Part shown: positions 25,086-37,259 of the stretch, piece by piece
Layout: each line of letters starts with the position of its first letter
Position numbering within the stretch: the first letter of the stretch is position 1
From: Vitellaria paradoxa
Taxonomy: Eukaryota; Streptophyta; Magnoliopsida; Ericales; Sapotaceae
Direction of reading: 5' to 3'
Length of the DNA: 64,000 nt
Assembly: GCA_019916065.1 (NCBI GenBank)
Contig: CM034240.1
Location: 32,005,149-32,069,148, forward strand
The notes under the pieces: model-generated
What the model was told of the DNA's origin: nothing
Seen by the model: the letters and a program-made list of their open reading frames with translations, nothing else
Databases searched by the model: none
Position numbers and translations under genes: made by a program

Positions 25086-26738
25086 TTTTACAAATTCAAA
25101 TCACTCTCCTCTCTGGTTTTAATTCTAAGATTCTCTCTCTCTCACTCTTTTTCTCTCTTGGTTTGGGTTCTCAACGCCGACGCTCCTTCCACCTACCGAC
25201 GCTCCTCCCAACTGGCGACGCTCCACCCGTCGTGCTCCTCGCCGCTACATGTTATGTATACGGGTTATCCATGAAACCCTCAAACTTTTTTTTTTTTTGG
25301 TTATTCAATTGACAAAAATGTGAAACTTGCACGAGGAGACATTTTCTATGTAAGTGAATTTTGTGTAGTTATTGATTTCAAAATCTGATAGTAAGAATCA
25401 CAAGTTTGGATTGCAATTTGGTATTAAATTTCATATATAATTCATAGTACATTCACCTTGTGAGGCAAATGCACATGAAAACAAGCATTAGCAGAATAAC
25501 AGCCTTCAATTTAGACCATGGATTATAACTAAGAAATTGAAGAAGTTAATCTTGAAAATTTAACCTAGAACAATGGTGTTCGTATTTGTTGCATGCTTTT
25601 TGCAAGAAGATTTAATACATGAAGATCATTTTGAGAATTTTTATGTTCCTCCTTATGAGCTTGAGCCATTTGAAATAAATATTTGTGGCATTAAAAAATA
25701 TATTTTATTTGAGTTTTTTTTTTTTTAGTTTGGATATCTTGTTAATTTGACTGAGGGCCTGGTTCATCTGTTTATACACAAAGTGTCTAAGGATTGTCTT
25801 AACTTTCAATTTTCTTGATCTGAAATCCTTATGACATAAGTGCATGACTTTTGATGAAGCATGTCCTTCAAAAATTCATTGATATCAAAATTAATCTATG
25901 CTGTTTTTACATTAACTTTCACCACATAGCTGGTGAAAGAGGAACTAAAGTGGTCCACTTTTTTCACTGTGTTTCTTAAGTTAAATTCTGTGGTGCAAAA
26001 TGATGTTCATGAAGTTCCAAGTACCAAACTTGTTTGCTAATTTTTTAATTTGAATGTGGTGTTTCAAAATTCCCTCCGGAAATATTCTCATAAATATTCT
26101 TAAATTTCTTATAATTACCAACAATTTTAGTAGTATTAACAAGTAAATTTTATAATTATTAAATAATTAAGTAATTTCTCTATATTCTTGTCTTTCATAA
26201 ATATCTTTTAACTACTCATTCTTTTGTAATTTTTTATTTTCTTTAAATAATTTTTAATTAGTTATTATTTATTAAATACCCTTAACTACTTATAATTTGC
26301 TTGAATTGCTTTTACTAATTCTTTTATAATTTTATTTTAATTAAAATAAAATTTTAATACAAATCACAAGCAAATTTTTGGTTTATAATGGCGAATGAAA
26401 CAAAAGATAGGGATTGAAATTTGTTTAATACAAATAAAAAAGGAAAAAAGAAAGAGAGATGGATCATAATTTTAGACTGCGAATTACATATGTTATTCTA
26501 CCCAATTGGCATCATCATTTTTAAGATTCGGTTCATGAGTCACATTCTCATAATGTATTTGCCATCAAAATTCGTAGGTTTACATAAATTTGCTTGAAAA
26601 TTTGATCGTATCCATTGAAAATTTTTTATATCTCATCCACCATTAATCTTATGCGCAAATCATTTGGTAATAAGCTATATTTTTCTTTTGCTAATAAGTT
26701 AAACTAACGAGGAGATTTTGTTTGTAACTGAAGGTATC
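25086..26738 (+). other. MULE 1 leader, no gene recognised
   Basis: A CT-rich stretch (25105-25160) followed by repeated CGACGCTCC text looks like a transcribed leader of the transposase gene. The remainder to 26738 is AT-rich with short open frames only; no domain is recognised. Confidence 0.4.
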
Positions 26739-29700
26739 ATGGCTGAAAATTATGTGTTATTTTTTTGTTATTGGGGGAGGAGGGAAGTATTATATCAACG
26801 GCTGAAGGATTGTCATATGGCTATTACTACAAGTGATGCATTTGGGATGCTTCTGAGCGTAAGCTATGAAGAATTAGTCAAAAAGTTGTACTTCGTATTG
26901 GGCATTCAACATGGTTGGGTGAGCATTAAAGTCATGTGTCGTTATTCGTTTCCATTTGGAGATACTGCTCGTATGTAGGAGCTTAGATTGGATGACAATG
27001 ATTCAATTTGGACATTGATGGAAGGAATCGAGAAGTTGAAGTGGTCTCACACCAAATTGTACTTACAGTACAAAGTTACGTCAGTCGAGTCTCTCATATG
27101 CGCACCATTAATTCCTAAAAGAGAACCAGCTCCCATAGCTGGCTCAAAAGGAGAACATAATATTCTAAGTTCCTCTAGCCACAACATTGCAGATGTTGGT
27201 CAATGGAATGCAGTCTGAGAACTAGTTGATCACCAATAGGAAATAGGAGTCAATGATTCAGTTGAGCCGTCATGCATTGAGGAAATGATGGCCGAGCCCG
27301 AAGATAACCAATTCCTTGGTCTAGATATTGATGATGATGTGGATTTCGATATGGACTTTAATGTCTCCCAAGGAGTAAACGAGGGAGAGCCCGAATTGCA
27401 TCAACCTGATTCATAAACATTTACAACATTGCCTCAAATTAGCACTGCCTGCTCCACAGTAAGGATTAGTTATAAACAATAAGATCCCAAGACTTAAGAA
27501 CCATGCACTAGTATTCTATTTAAGAAGAAACTTGATTTGATTAATGCCTTGAAAACTTATTTATTGAGGACCAACACACAGTTCCATACTGTAGAGTCCG
27601 ATACGAGGACATGGGCAATCAAATGTAAGATAGTGGAGGGAACAACTTACAATTGGTGATTGTGCGCAACTAAGCTGAAGAAACATGGATAGTGACAAAT
27701 CACTATTTTTGTTGTCCCTTATACATGTGTATATGCCAGGATGAATCAGGATCACTTGCAGTTAGATGTTCGATTCATCGCATCTTACATTGAGGAAATG
27801 GTAAAGAAAGACCCGTCGAAATCAGCCGGCATGCTAGTAGTGATAATGAACAAACAATATCAATATCGTACTTCTTATAACAAAGCATGGGTTGCAAAAG
27901 AAAAGGTAATTGATAGTATTTTCGGCAACTAAGAAGAATCCTATAGTAAATTGCCAATCTTTCTGCATGCGGTTCTAACATTCAACCTTGGTAACATTGT
28001 TGATTATGTATACCATCCTGCGGCTACTCCAAGTACTGTAATCTTGCGATGTGTATTCTGGGCTTTCAAATTCTGTAACAAAGGTTTCAAATTTTGTAGA
28101 CCTGTTGTGAGCATTGATGGCATTCACTTATATGGCAAATATAAGGGCAAGCTTCTAATTGTTATAGGAGCTGTTGCGAACTTGCAAATCTTCCCACTTA
28201 CCTTTACTATGGTTGACGAGGAGACATTTGAGAGTTGGTTATGGTTTCTTTGTAATTTGAGGATATATATAATGCCAAATAGACGAGGCTAATGCCTACT
28301 TCAGATCGGCATCCTGGCCTTATTTTGGCAGTTAATGCGCCTAGTTTAGGCTGGGCATTGCCAAACACTTGTAATACCCAGTATTTATTTTGGTTATTTA
28401 TATGTTATTTTAGGCTAGTAAAATATTTATTTTGAGATTGAGTTGATTTATTTTATTTTTCTGAGCCGGATATGGTCTAAATTGGTAATTGATTGGACAA
28501 TTGGGCTAAGGACCCAACTCTAATTTTCTTTTCCTTCCTCTCCCATTCTTTTTCTTTTCTCTTTCTTTTGGTTGGCTCGGTGGCTTGAGAACAGAAAGGA
28601 AAAAGAGAAGAGAGACAAAAGAGAGCGATAAGGGAGAGGGTAAAGAGAAAAAGCATGATCCGAAGTGGAAGATCGACAGATCGAGATTGTATTTAACACC
28701 GTGAACATCATGGAGACGTCTATTTTCGGTGGTTTAGCCCGATGGGGGAGAAATCAGCTTTTGAAGGTTGGGAGCTCAATTAGTTTTCTCTGTTTTTCTT
28801 CTTTTCTTTTCGGATTCGAGGTAAGTAGGAATTATATTCATGTTCTAGACGTTGTTAGGATGATTTTAATGTATATATATACTTGATTTGGTTAAAAATC
28901 ATGTGATTCATGCATATATACATATATATATATGAATGTGGTTATATATATGCATATAAATGTGAATATCTTGCATATATTTGAGTTATTCTTTGATTAA
29001 ATGTTGAAGAAACATGTGATTTATGTGTTTTAAGTGTTTGTACATGAGTTATTGTTGAGATTGATGTTTGAAATGGTGATTTTGGAGTGATTTAGAGCTG
29101 GGTTTCGTCGGAAATGAACCCAGGAATTGGGCACTGGGCTCTGGTGTTCAGACCCGCCAACTAGGGTGTCTAGATTAGCTGGTAAGGTGTTCGGACACCA
29201 GCATGGCAAATTTTTAGAAAAAATGTTAAAATTTGTTTTTAAGTATATTTTTGTGCTTAAGCTAAATTATTATGAGATTGTAATGATAGAATGAACACCA
29301 AATCATCATTAGGCCTATGAGAATGTATTTTTATATTGAGATGATATTTATTTGCATGATTGAGCATATCATGTGTACAGGGCTAAGGTGGTATCACCTG
29401 GTTTGTGTTGTAACTATTAATTGGCTGAGAGTGCCATATTTATGTTGTAACATGCTAAGACATGGGTTATATATATGAACGGAATTTATAATTTGAGAAA
29501 AATGATAAAAATGAAATTTTGAAAATATTGGATGATCTCCAATTAATAGATATGACTAGAGTTTAGTCATTTGGAGTTGAGAAGTTACTTATGAGATATG
29601 ATTATGAGCTTTTTTCTTCGGACTACAGCCAGACCCTGCTTGAGCTAAACAGATACCTAACTAGGGGTGTAACACGGTTCCCTAATAGAAAAGCCAGGGG

Positions 29701-31403
29701 ATATAACACGATTCCCCTGAGTCGGGTTGTAACACAGTTTCTCACTTGGTTTATATATATTTTGAGATATACGTTAGCCGCGAGCGTAAACGGTGTAGTT
29801 GGTGACCACGCGTGCTGTGCTAAAACCCGTCTCAGGATAAGGTTGGGGGTAGATGAAGATTAGAGAATATACATTGGCATTACATTCCATCACATCCCAT
29901 TGCATGTGATTACATTTATATTCCTTTATATTGAGATGTTAATATAATGTGACAGTGACACTAATTGATGAGATGTATGGTAGATTTGGTTAATCATGGG
30001 TTTGGTTATTAAATAAGAAACATAAATCTAGGAACTACGGTGACCTGATTCTCAAAGTGGGATACTTATGTAGCTTGGGCTTGAAAAGCCTAAGTCCGGT
30101 CTTTATTATGGATAATAATGATTATATTTGTTTTTTAAAGTTGAGAATTAGATTACTAGTATTATAAATTGTGTGATCCAAAGGATGGGTCCGATTCTTA
30201 TATTTACCATATTATAATATGGAGATATATAAACATTATTATAGTATTATTCTAACCAATTTGACCTTGGGTGCAGTCATTGGAAATGGAGTTAAGGTGA
30301 ATTATGTTATTGACAAATTTGATGGTAATATTTTCAAATATTATTTTATACAGGAATGAGGAATGATTTGGATACATTGACAATTAAAATTCATGGTAAA
30401 TGAAATTAGATTAGATTTTATTTATTTTTTTCAGTTTTCACATTCTCATGCCATCTATCTGGGACAATCATGTTAGGGGCATCACAACACCACCTATCAG
30501 TTTTGTATACAGCATGTGGAGGCAAACTTTAAGAAAAAGTACAGCGGAGTTCAGCTTAATAAGTTGATGTCAAATGCTATCAAAACCCCTCAAGTCCACA
30601 AGTTTGAGGCTACGATGCAAATAATAAGAGAGTTAAACCTAGAGGCATGGAAGTATCTCGATGAGATCTCGAAGGAGAAGTAGACCATGTCTCACGATAG
30701 GGGTCATAGATATGGAAATAAGACCACTAAGATATCGGAGTGTTTTAACAAGGTAATACGGGGTGCTGGGGCCTTGTAAATTGTAGTTTGTGTTCAATTT
30801 ACTTTTTACAAAGCATTGACATATTTTAGTGATAGGAATGCAGTGGGGGTAGCTTACTAAGGTCCTGCTATTCGACATTCCCCAAATGTTCTAAAGCCAG
30901 TGAAGACATTTCAGCACCGTGCTCGCAGTCATCGTATAATGCGTTTCAACCAAATTGATGGTGTCTACAAGATAACCACTGGCCACCATGTTAATGGAGA
31001 AGGCAATGTCTAAGTTGTGGATCTTAAGGAAGAACCTTCCACGTGCAGTAAATGGAGTCATCTTAGGATTCTATGCTCACATATCATTGCCGTATGCGAG
31101 GAGCAGCACTATGACTAGATGGAGATGATAGCACCAGAGCATTCTGTCAATACTTATGTCAACATTTATGCTCCTCGCTTCAAGCCCTTACATGATCCAA
31201 AATATTAATAAACACCAAGTGTTCCGAAGTTTATTCCAAATGCTAGTCTAAAGTGATGAAAAGGTAGACCAATGTCAACTCGCATCTTAGATGAGATGGA
31301 TATAAGTGAAAGCACTTCGAAAGTGCGATGTGGGATTTGTCGTGAGGAGTGTCATAATAAGAAGAAGTGCCCAGCAGACTTCCAGGATAGTTATGATAGT
31401 TGA
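26739..31403 (+). pseudogene. MURA-type MULE transposase, split by a solo LTR
   Basis: Cut-and-paste transposase of the MURA/FAR1-related family. Start MAENYVLFFCYWG is the usual N-terminal domain. Then come an acidic linker (27290-27400), the MuDR DNA-binding region (near 27520-27690), the MULE DDE domain with CRPVVSIDGIHLYGKYKG (first Asp about 28116) and SDRHPG (second Asp about 28304). A solo LTR splits it at 28370-30486. It resumes with CIQHVEANFKKKY, the catalytic Glu in ISECFNKVI (about 30738), a SWIM zinc finger (CSKW...CSH, about 31045-31090) and a C-terminal CCHC knuckle CGICREECHNKKKC ending at the TGA at 31401. In-frame stops, for example at 26976, 27216 and 27930, and frame changes make it dead. 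Confidence 0.9.
28370..30486 (+). mobile_element. Solo LTR, 2117 bp, inside MULE transposase
   Basis: Starts TGTAATACCCAG, ends GGGGCATCACA. Target duplication ACACT (28365-28369) and ACACC (30487-30491), one C/T difference. The transposase reading continues across the gap after removal. Its 3' half matches the LTR fragment at 11070-12066. No coding domain inside. Confidence 0.85.
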
Positions 31404-31521
31404 TGGTGTTTTGCTTTTGATAATGTAATGATGTTTTGTCGCGAATATATTAGACAATAATAGTTTCCTTATTTGAATGATGTTTTACCTATTTAATCAC
31501 TAAAGTGAACCTAATATGAAT

Positions 31522-31665
31522 GACACTTTCTTTATTTGCTTGTAATTAATTGACATCTTCTTTATTTGCTTGTAATTAATTGACATCTTCTTTATTTGCT
31601 TGTAACTAATTGACATCTTCTTTATTTGCTTGTAATTAATTGACATTTTTTTTATTTGCATGTTA
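31522..31665 (+). repeat. 30-bp tandem repeat, about 4.7 copies
   Basis: Unit starts GACATCTTCTTTATTTGCTT and repeats at 31522, 31552, 31582, 31612 and 31642. A diverged copy of the same block with its right flank recurs at 31740-31860. It lies between the transposase and PMD genes of MULE 1, in the likely transposase 3' UTR. Confidence 0.9.
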
Positions 31666-31909
31666 TCACTAATCTGAACATAATTTGAATGATATTTTTT
31701 TTTATCCAATGCTTATGTAATTACTAAATTTTTCTTAATGTGAATGATACGTTCTTTATGTGCTTGTAATCAGTTGACATTTTCTTTATTTTGCATGTTA
31801 TCATTAGTTTGAACATAGTTTCAATGACAATTTTTTTATCCAATGCTTATGTGGTTCTAATCTATTATCTTATATACAACCAGCTATAGATTAGTCATAA
31901 ACCCACGGA

Positions 31910-34171
31910 CGGATTTGCTTTTACCCAGGCCTGATGATCATCAATACTGTACCATCAATCGTGGTATAGATCTTCAAAGATATAGGATGATAGGGTAAGT
32001 TTATAATTTAAATTCTAGGTGTTATTGACATTTTTTGTTTGTTATTTTAATTGAAGTAATATTTACTTAACGTTCTATCTCCAGATATGCTAATGTCTTG
32101 TTTTTTCTCATTACAAGATGAGGTAGTCTTTTATGTTAAGAATAGCAAGCAGATGATGCGTGATTTTAGTCATACACCTAGAGATGACAAGATGATTGAA
32201 TACTTGGTTAGGGTGGGGGTGTATGGATTCGACAGGATGGGTTGTATTAAGTTGTACCACTCCCTCATCACAACCTTGGTTGAGCAATGGAGACTTGAGA
32301 CGCATACATTTCATATGCCTTACAGAGAGTGCATAATCACGCTGCAGAACATCGGTGTGATCACAAGTCTACTAGTTGATGGATTTGCTGTGAGTGGCAT
32401 AGATAAGGACCACACGGTAGCAAAGTAGACTGCTATCATTAAGAGGTTCCTAGGCATTGCCCCTCCTGTAACTGCTATTCATGAAGCACGGATACAGATC
32501 AGTTGGTTGACGCGACACTTTACTCGATTACTGAATGATGTAGATGAGGTTGTCCGACAACATGCACGTGTGACTCTATTTTTGTTGATTAGGGGTGCCT
32601 TGCTAGTAGACAAGTTAGGAAACCTAGTGAAACTCATGTACTTACCCATATTGAAGTGGTTAGAGCATACTGGCCATTATAGTTTGGGGTTAGCAGCACT
32701 TGTTTGGCTGTATCAAGAGATGTGTAGGGTAGCGCAGCCAGGTGCGAAGAAGATCTCAGGCCCCCTAATGATACTACAAATCTGGGCATGGGAGTGATTA
32801 TCTCTTCTGCGACCACTTATCCGTCAATATATGCCGATTGTAGCACCTATTGATCCTCCAGCATAGGATGCACCCATAGATGGAAGAGTAGTTGAAGCAA
32901 CACTTGTGGATAGGACATCAGCCCCAGATCTACCCCATACTACAGACGCATATCCTAGCCCCCACCATTACTAGTAGACTTATATAGCTATAGGTATGAG
33001 TCCTAACAAATAGTTTAGTGCAGTTGTTCATTAAGTTTCCTTTTGTATTTACAAACATAATCATTACTACAACTAATACTATATATTCTTACTGTAGGTG
33101 GGGTGTCAAACTTTCATTGACCGCTTCCTGTGCTCTGCGAGAATGACTAGATAGGATGATAGAGTCACAGATGACATGGCAAGCGTATCTAACCGATCTT
33201 CCTATACTTGCATGCGACTGGATGATTTAAAGGGTTAGACTGCCCCTTAGATGCTATGACGTGGTGGAGATGTACTTCTCAGATCAGGTCATGTGACAGC
33301 TTGGGATGATTCAAGAGGAGCCAATTACATACGACACCAGCCTTGCTTTACATGCACTTGATCGATGAGGTCACGTGGGAACTCATTGGGATATCCACTA
33401 TTAAGAGCATATCGTCGCGTGGGAGGATCGACTTAATAGAATAGGCACAACAGACCCACCTATAGACCAGATTGTACTAGATGATCCGCATATACGGTGG
33501 TATAGGACGATCAGCAGGACGCCGATTGGACCTCTGCGAGACGTGCCTCTGATTTGATCTCACCCCGTTGCAGGTATAAAGACTATATTGGTTAGTGACT
33601 CTTTAGTAAATAAATAATTAATATTATTATTTTTCAGTACAATGCAATTTATGGCATATATCTAATATCGTTGTTCGTATGTTTACAAGTGGACACCACT
33701 GTCAGGGTCACTCAGATAGCGATGGATCTCCTCAGTTATAGAGATTGGGATGAGGTCCATGACTTGGTAGAGACAATGAGAAGCATCGGACGGAGGATGA
33801 TTGCAACCATAAGCGAGAAGTACCGGCTGGCCAAGGCTGGACGGGTAAGGAGATCATCATCACCCTATGATGTTAGACCATCATCATCCAGCAGAGTTGG
33901 ACTATCCACTTTTGCTGGAGCCAAACCATCCACTTCTGGAGGAGTCGTACCCTCTACTTCTCCAAGTGTCTCACCATCGCCTTTTCCCAGGCCATTATCA
34001 TCCATTGTTGATCCACATCATCTATTACAGAGCATTGATGACTACATTATAGTCATAAATGATGTGGGTACTACACAATCACTACCGCTACAGCCTACGC
34101 CATCAGTTCCCACCACCAGTGTATTACTGCCACCAGGAAAGGATATCACAACACCTCTTCCTCCTAGATAG
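31910..34171 (+). pseudogene. Plant mobile domain (PMD) gene of MULE 1
   Basis: A protein with the plant mobile domain (aminotransferase-like, PF10536 family; host relatives are MAIN and MAIL1). A short first piece with RPDDHQYCTINRGIDLQRY (near 31930-31990) ends before GTAAGT. The main domain follows from 32110: GVYGFDRMGCIKLYHSLITT, VEQWRLETHTFHMPYRECII, ISWLTRHFTRLL, QHARVTLFLLIRG, LMYLPILKWLEH, AALVWLYQEMCR and LMILQIWAWE (to 32797). The C-terminal part is at 33225-33560 (RLPLRCYDVVEMYF, WYRTISRTPIGPL). A Ser/Pro-rich tail runs from 33671 to the TAG at 34169. Stops at 32426 and in the 33230-33400 part, plus frame changes, show decay. Its role in MULE transposition is unknown. Confidence 0.85.
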
Positions 34172-34729
34172 TGCACTCAAAAGAGGACTAGAGCTCGTTC
34201 TGACCCAAGCATACAGCCTCCAGCCCACTTAGAGTTGCCTTATGACCAACCGCCTCAATCGCAGCATACAGCACCACATACTCAACCATAGGTTCAGGAG
34301 TGGCGGAGGAACCCCCTGTATTAGGAGGGTGCCTACTTGTCGGACAGAGTAGGCAACTTATACCTTAAGTTTTGAAGATTCATCGTTCTAATGCTATAAT
34401 GTAATAGATATCTTAATTATAATGGAAATAGCTTAATGTTATAATTTTAAAAGTTAGTTTATATTCTTCATAACTTTCTTCGTTTATAAAAAATCTTATT
34501 TTGTTATTGTGTATATATATGATGTTTATATTAATGTAATGTTTTAAAAGTTTATTTATATATTTTATTATTGTATATGAAAAATCTTATTTCATGTCTG
34601 TGATATTATTTAAAAGTTGTTATTGTTTTAGTTTGTCCATGAGTTTTAGTTTATTTTAGTTTGTTTATGTATTTATTCTGTGAAATGTTGGCGCTTTGAG
34701 CAACTACAGGCTAATGGAGTATAAAGAAG
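34172..34729 (+). other. MULE 1 3' region, no gene
   Basis: After the PMD stop a Pro/Gln-rich out-of-frame remnant continues to about 34370, then AT-rich sequence leads to the right terminal inverted repeat. Nothing else is recognised. Confidence 0.4.
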
Positions 34730-34958
34730 GAATAAATAGTGCAGATGGGGGTGTTGGGAAGAAAATGTTTTATCAAATAGTGTTTTTAGTGGGTGAAACT
34801 GTTAAATCAAATAGCGGTTTTAATGGCCATGAAAAAAACTTAATTTCAAATAGTGTTTTTAGGATATTACAAAATGCAGTTTCAAATTACTTTTACAATT
34901 ACTTTTAAGTGGGATATTCATATATTCTTATTTACGGTCAAACAAAAAAAAAATATCC
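34730..34958 (-). repeat. MULE 1 right terminal inverted repeat
   Basis: The complement matches the left end, including AAACTGCATTTTGTAAT and copies of CACTATTTGA (near 34775, 34810, 34850). The outermost bases are GGATA then T10 on the complement, against GAAC then T12 at the left end. Confidence 0.8.
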
Positions 34959-34967
34959 CTAGTCGTC

Positions 34968-34994
34968 CCTTACCCGGCACCTTCTCGTACGTCT
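34968..34994. other. 27-bp slice of pre-insertion DNA between MULEs
   Basis: Only CCTTACCCGG to ACGTCT lies between the right target duplication of MULE 1 (34959-34967) and the left one of MULE 2 (34995-35003). Joining 24768, this slice and 45174 gives the original sequence upstream of the NIP-like gene, so both MULEs hit the same short 5' region. Confidence 0.8.
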
Positions 34995-35003
34995 CCTCCA
35001 ATT

Positions 35004-35240
35004 GGGATTTTTACATTAATATAATTTATAAATTAACAATGTACCAAAATAGGCTGCGTTAGAAGTATTTGCAAAAATCGACTCGATGTTGTCAATGCCA
35101 TCGACGACACCATGTTGTCAGTTCCGCTGACGATACAAAGTCCCCTTAAACAGCTATATTGTAAGTGCTATTGACAAGACCCGTGTGAGGGACCCCCATG
35201 GCGTCGTGCCATTGATAACACAGAGTAACTGCCATCAGAC
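35004..35240 (+). repeat. MULE 2 left terminal inverted repeat
   Basis: Matches the complement of about 44900-45164. It holds eroded versions of the palindromes seen more clearly in the right end, for example TTGTCAATGCCATCGACGA near 35086 and TTGTCAGTTCCGCTGACGA near 35113. Confidence 0.8.
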
Positions 35241-37250
35241 CAGTGCCAAATAAAGGTAAATAGAGGGGAAGAAAAAAGTTTTGATTATGCGTTTAGTTAT
35301 AAAATATTTAAATCAAGTTCAAGAAAACGAGATCCCTCCCTCATGTTCGAAAAGTCAAAACAAAACCCAGCATATTCCACCAAACCACCACAACCCTAGT
35401 TGCATAAAACAAGTTGTTCGGTAAACTACATAAATAAGGGGGTGTTTGGCATCTCAATTTCTGGCTAAAAAATATCAAAGTTTGCTTTTTGAGTGTTTAA
35501 TAAAGTACTAATTTTTACCACTTTTTTACCAAGTTACATTAATTTCTCAATTCAAAAGTTACACAAAATTACCAAAAATTGTTAAAATTTGCCAAATATT
35601 AAATTTAGTAGCCATCTCGGTGATAGCATGGTCTTGTAAAGAAAGCACGCCGACTAATTGACAGGTTAAAGATCTGTCAAAATATTTTCTAAACAAACAG
35701 AAAATTGTAAAAAATTACTAAAATTTATTACTTGTTCACCAAAAAATACGAAAAAATTAATAAAATTTGGATTTTGAAATAGTACTTAAATTTATACATA
35801 TTATTTATTCTCAATAACTAAATAAATCAAATTAAAAAAAAAAGCTCAGTTTAATAATACTTGCAAATAAAATTCTTTAAATGTTTATAGATAAACTTGT
35901 TTATCATTATAAAATAAGCTTGTTCATATGTTTCTGAATAAATTCCTTTATTACTCTTGAACATGAATAGCTTTGTTGAAATGCTCATAAACAAGTTTGC
36001 AAATTTTTTTTTTCACAAAAAAGTTTTAATATTTTAAAATTAAACACATTAATTTAAATCATATTTGTTAAGTCAGAAAATGAAAGTTATTTCATAAACT
36101 TATTCATTATATAAGTAAAGAGAACGCTCAACCAAAAAAAAAACTTCTCACAAGCTTAACAATAGTTCATAATAGACAAAAATTCTTATAAAAAATATTG
36201 AATACAATATTTTAAATTTGATAAAAACTCAGCTTAATCTCAAACTTATCAAAAATCTTGATAAATAAGTTTAAACACTTTAATACTCGGTTTGGCTCGT
36301 TCGAAGCCTTACCCTTCCCCCCCTCAAGAAAGACAAATTTTTGAACCAAAAATATTTAATAAGAATGATGTTTGTGGGCTAATCATTTAAAATGATATTT
36401 TCATATCATTCTTGTTCACTTCTCTGATTAAAAATTATAGCAAAAGAGTATTTTCTAAAGGTAATAAAAGAAGAGACAATAACTATGGCAAATGATATCA
36501 ACAATTTATATGCAGAGTATTATCTATACATGTGAATTGTTGATGTTATTTCAAATACATCATAATTCATTATGTTTGGCTCTACTTAGATATCAAGGGA
36601 TTTCAAATCAATTTAAGTGAGATTAATTTGTATTAAAATATAGGAGAATGAGAATATATTACATATTCATAAATCATATATTCTTAATAATTACTATTAA
36701 AGTAGTGACGTCACAATATTTTAAAATAATGGAGCTACCATTATAAAAAATTTCAACCGGTTACATTTTTATGGTGACTTGAAATCCACCATTTCAAACT
36801 CCTTAAATCTATGATCAAATCCCTATTTTAATTAATAGAAATATATTTAAGCAATTCATTTTATATAATTGGCACTAAGTTTCCCTGATTTTAAATATAT
36901 AAGTATTAAAGATAAGCCTAAACTACTCAAATTTAAGATGAAATTTTTATCTAAATTACCAAATTATGTTTGAGCAATTCTCTTTACATAATCAGTAGTA
37001 CCAAATTATTTTATTTTAAATTGATAAATATAAATGCAACCTTAATGGATTCTCTGGAATATTTAATTTGAAATATTTTTAACTTGTAAAATAAAGAATA
37101 AAGTAAAAAATCATTAAACTAAATCTAATCTCAATCAAAACAAAATGTAAACCATAGGAAATATGTTTTTATTTACATATTAGAACTGAGAAATCTAACA
37201 AGAGTGTGAAAGAAAAAGAATAGGTGTAGTCGATCACGTCGTGCCATAAC
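35241..37250. other. MULE 2 3' region, no gene recognised
   Basis: AT-rich sequence with no long open frame, repeat or domain that I recognise. It lies between the left terminal repeat and the tail of the minus-strand PMD gene. Confidence 0.4.
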
Positions 37251-37259
37251 GAGGCCTCT

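Larger units (their letters stand above)
24778..34958 (+). mobile_element. MULE 1, 10.2 kb, with transposase and PMD genes
   Basis: A perfect 9-bp target duplication CTAGTCGTC flanks it (24769-24777 and 34959-34967). Inverted ends of about 230-300 bp begin with four bases then a poly-T run and share AAACTGCATTTTGTAAT, TTTCATGGCC and repeated AAACACTATTTGAT motifs. Inside are a MURA-type transposase gene and, 3' of it, a plant mobile domain gene, both on plus. A solo LTR (28370-30486) adds 2.1 kb. Both genes carry stops, so it is no longer autonomous. Confidence 0.92.

Noticed and set aside
31522..31860. CRISPR-like array
   Set aside because: Repeats are directly adjacent without unique spacers, and the sequence is plant nuclear DNA inside a MULE.
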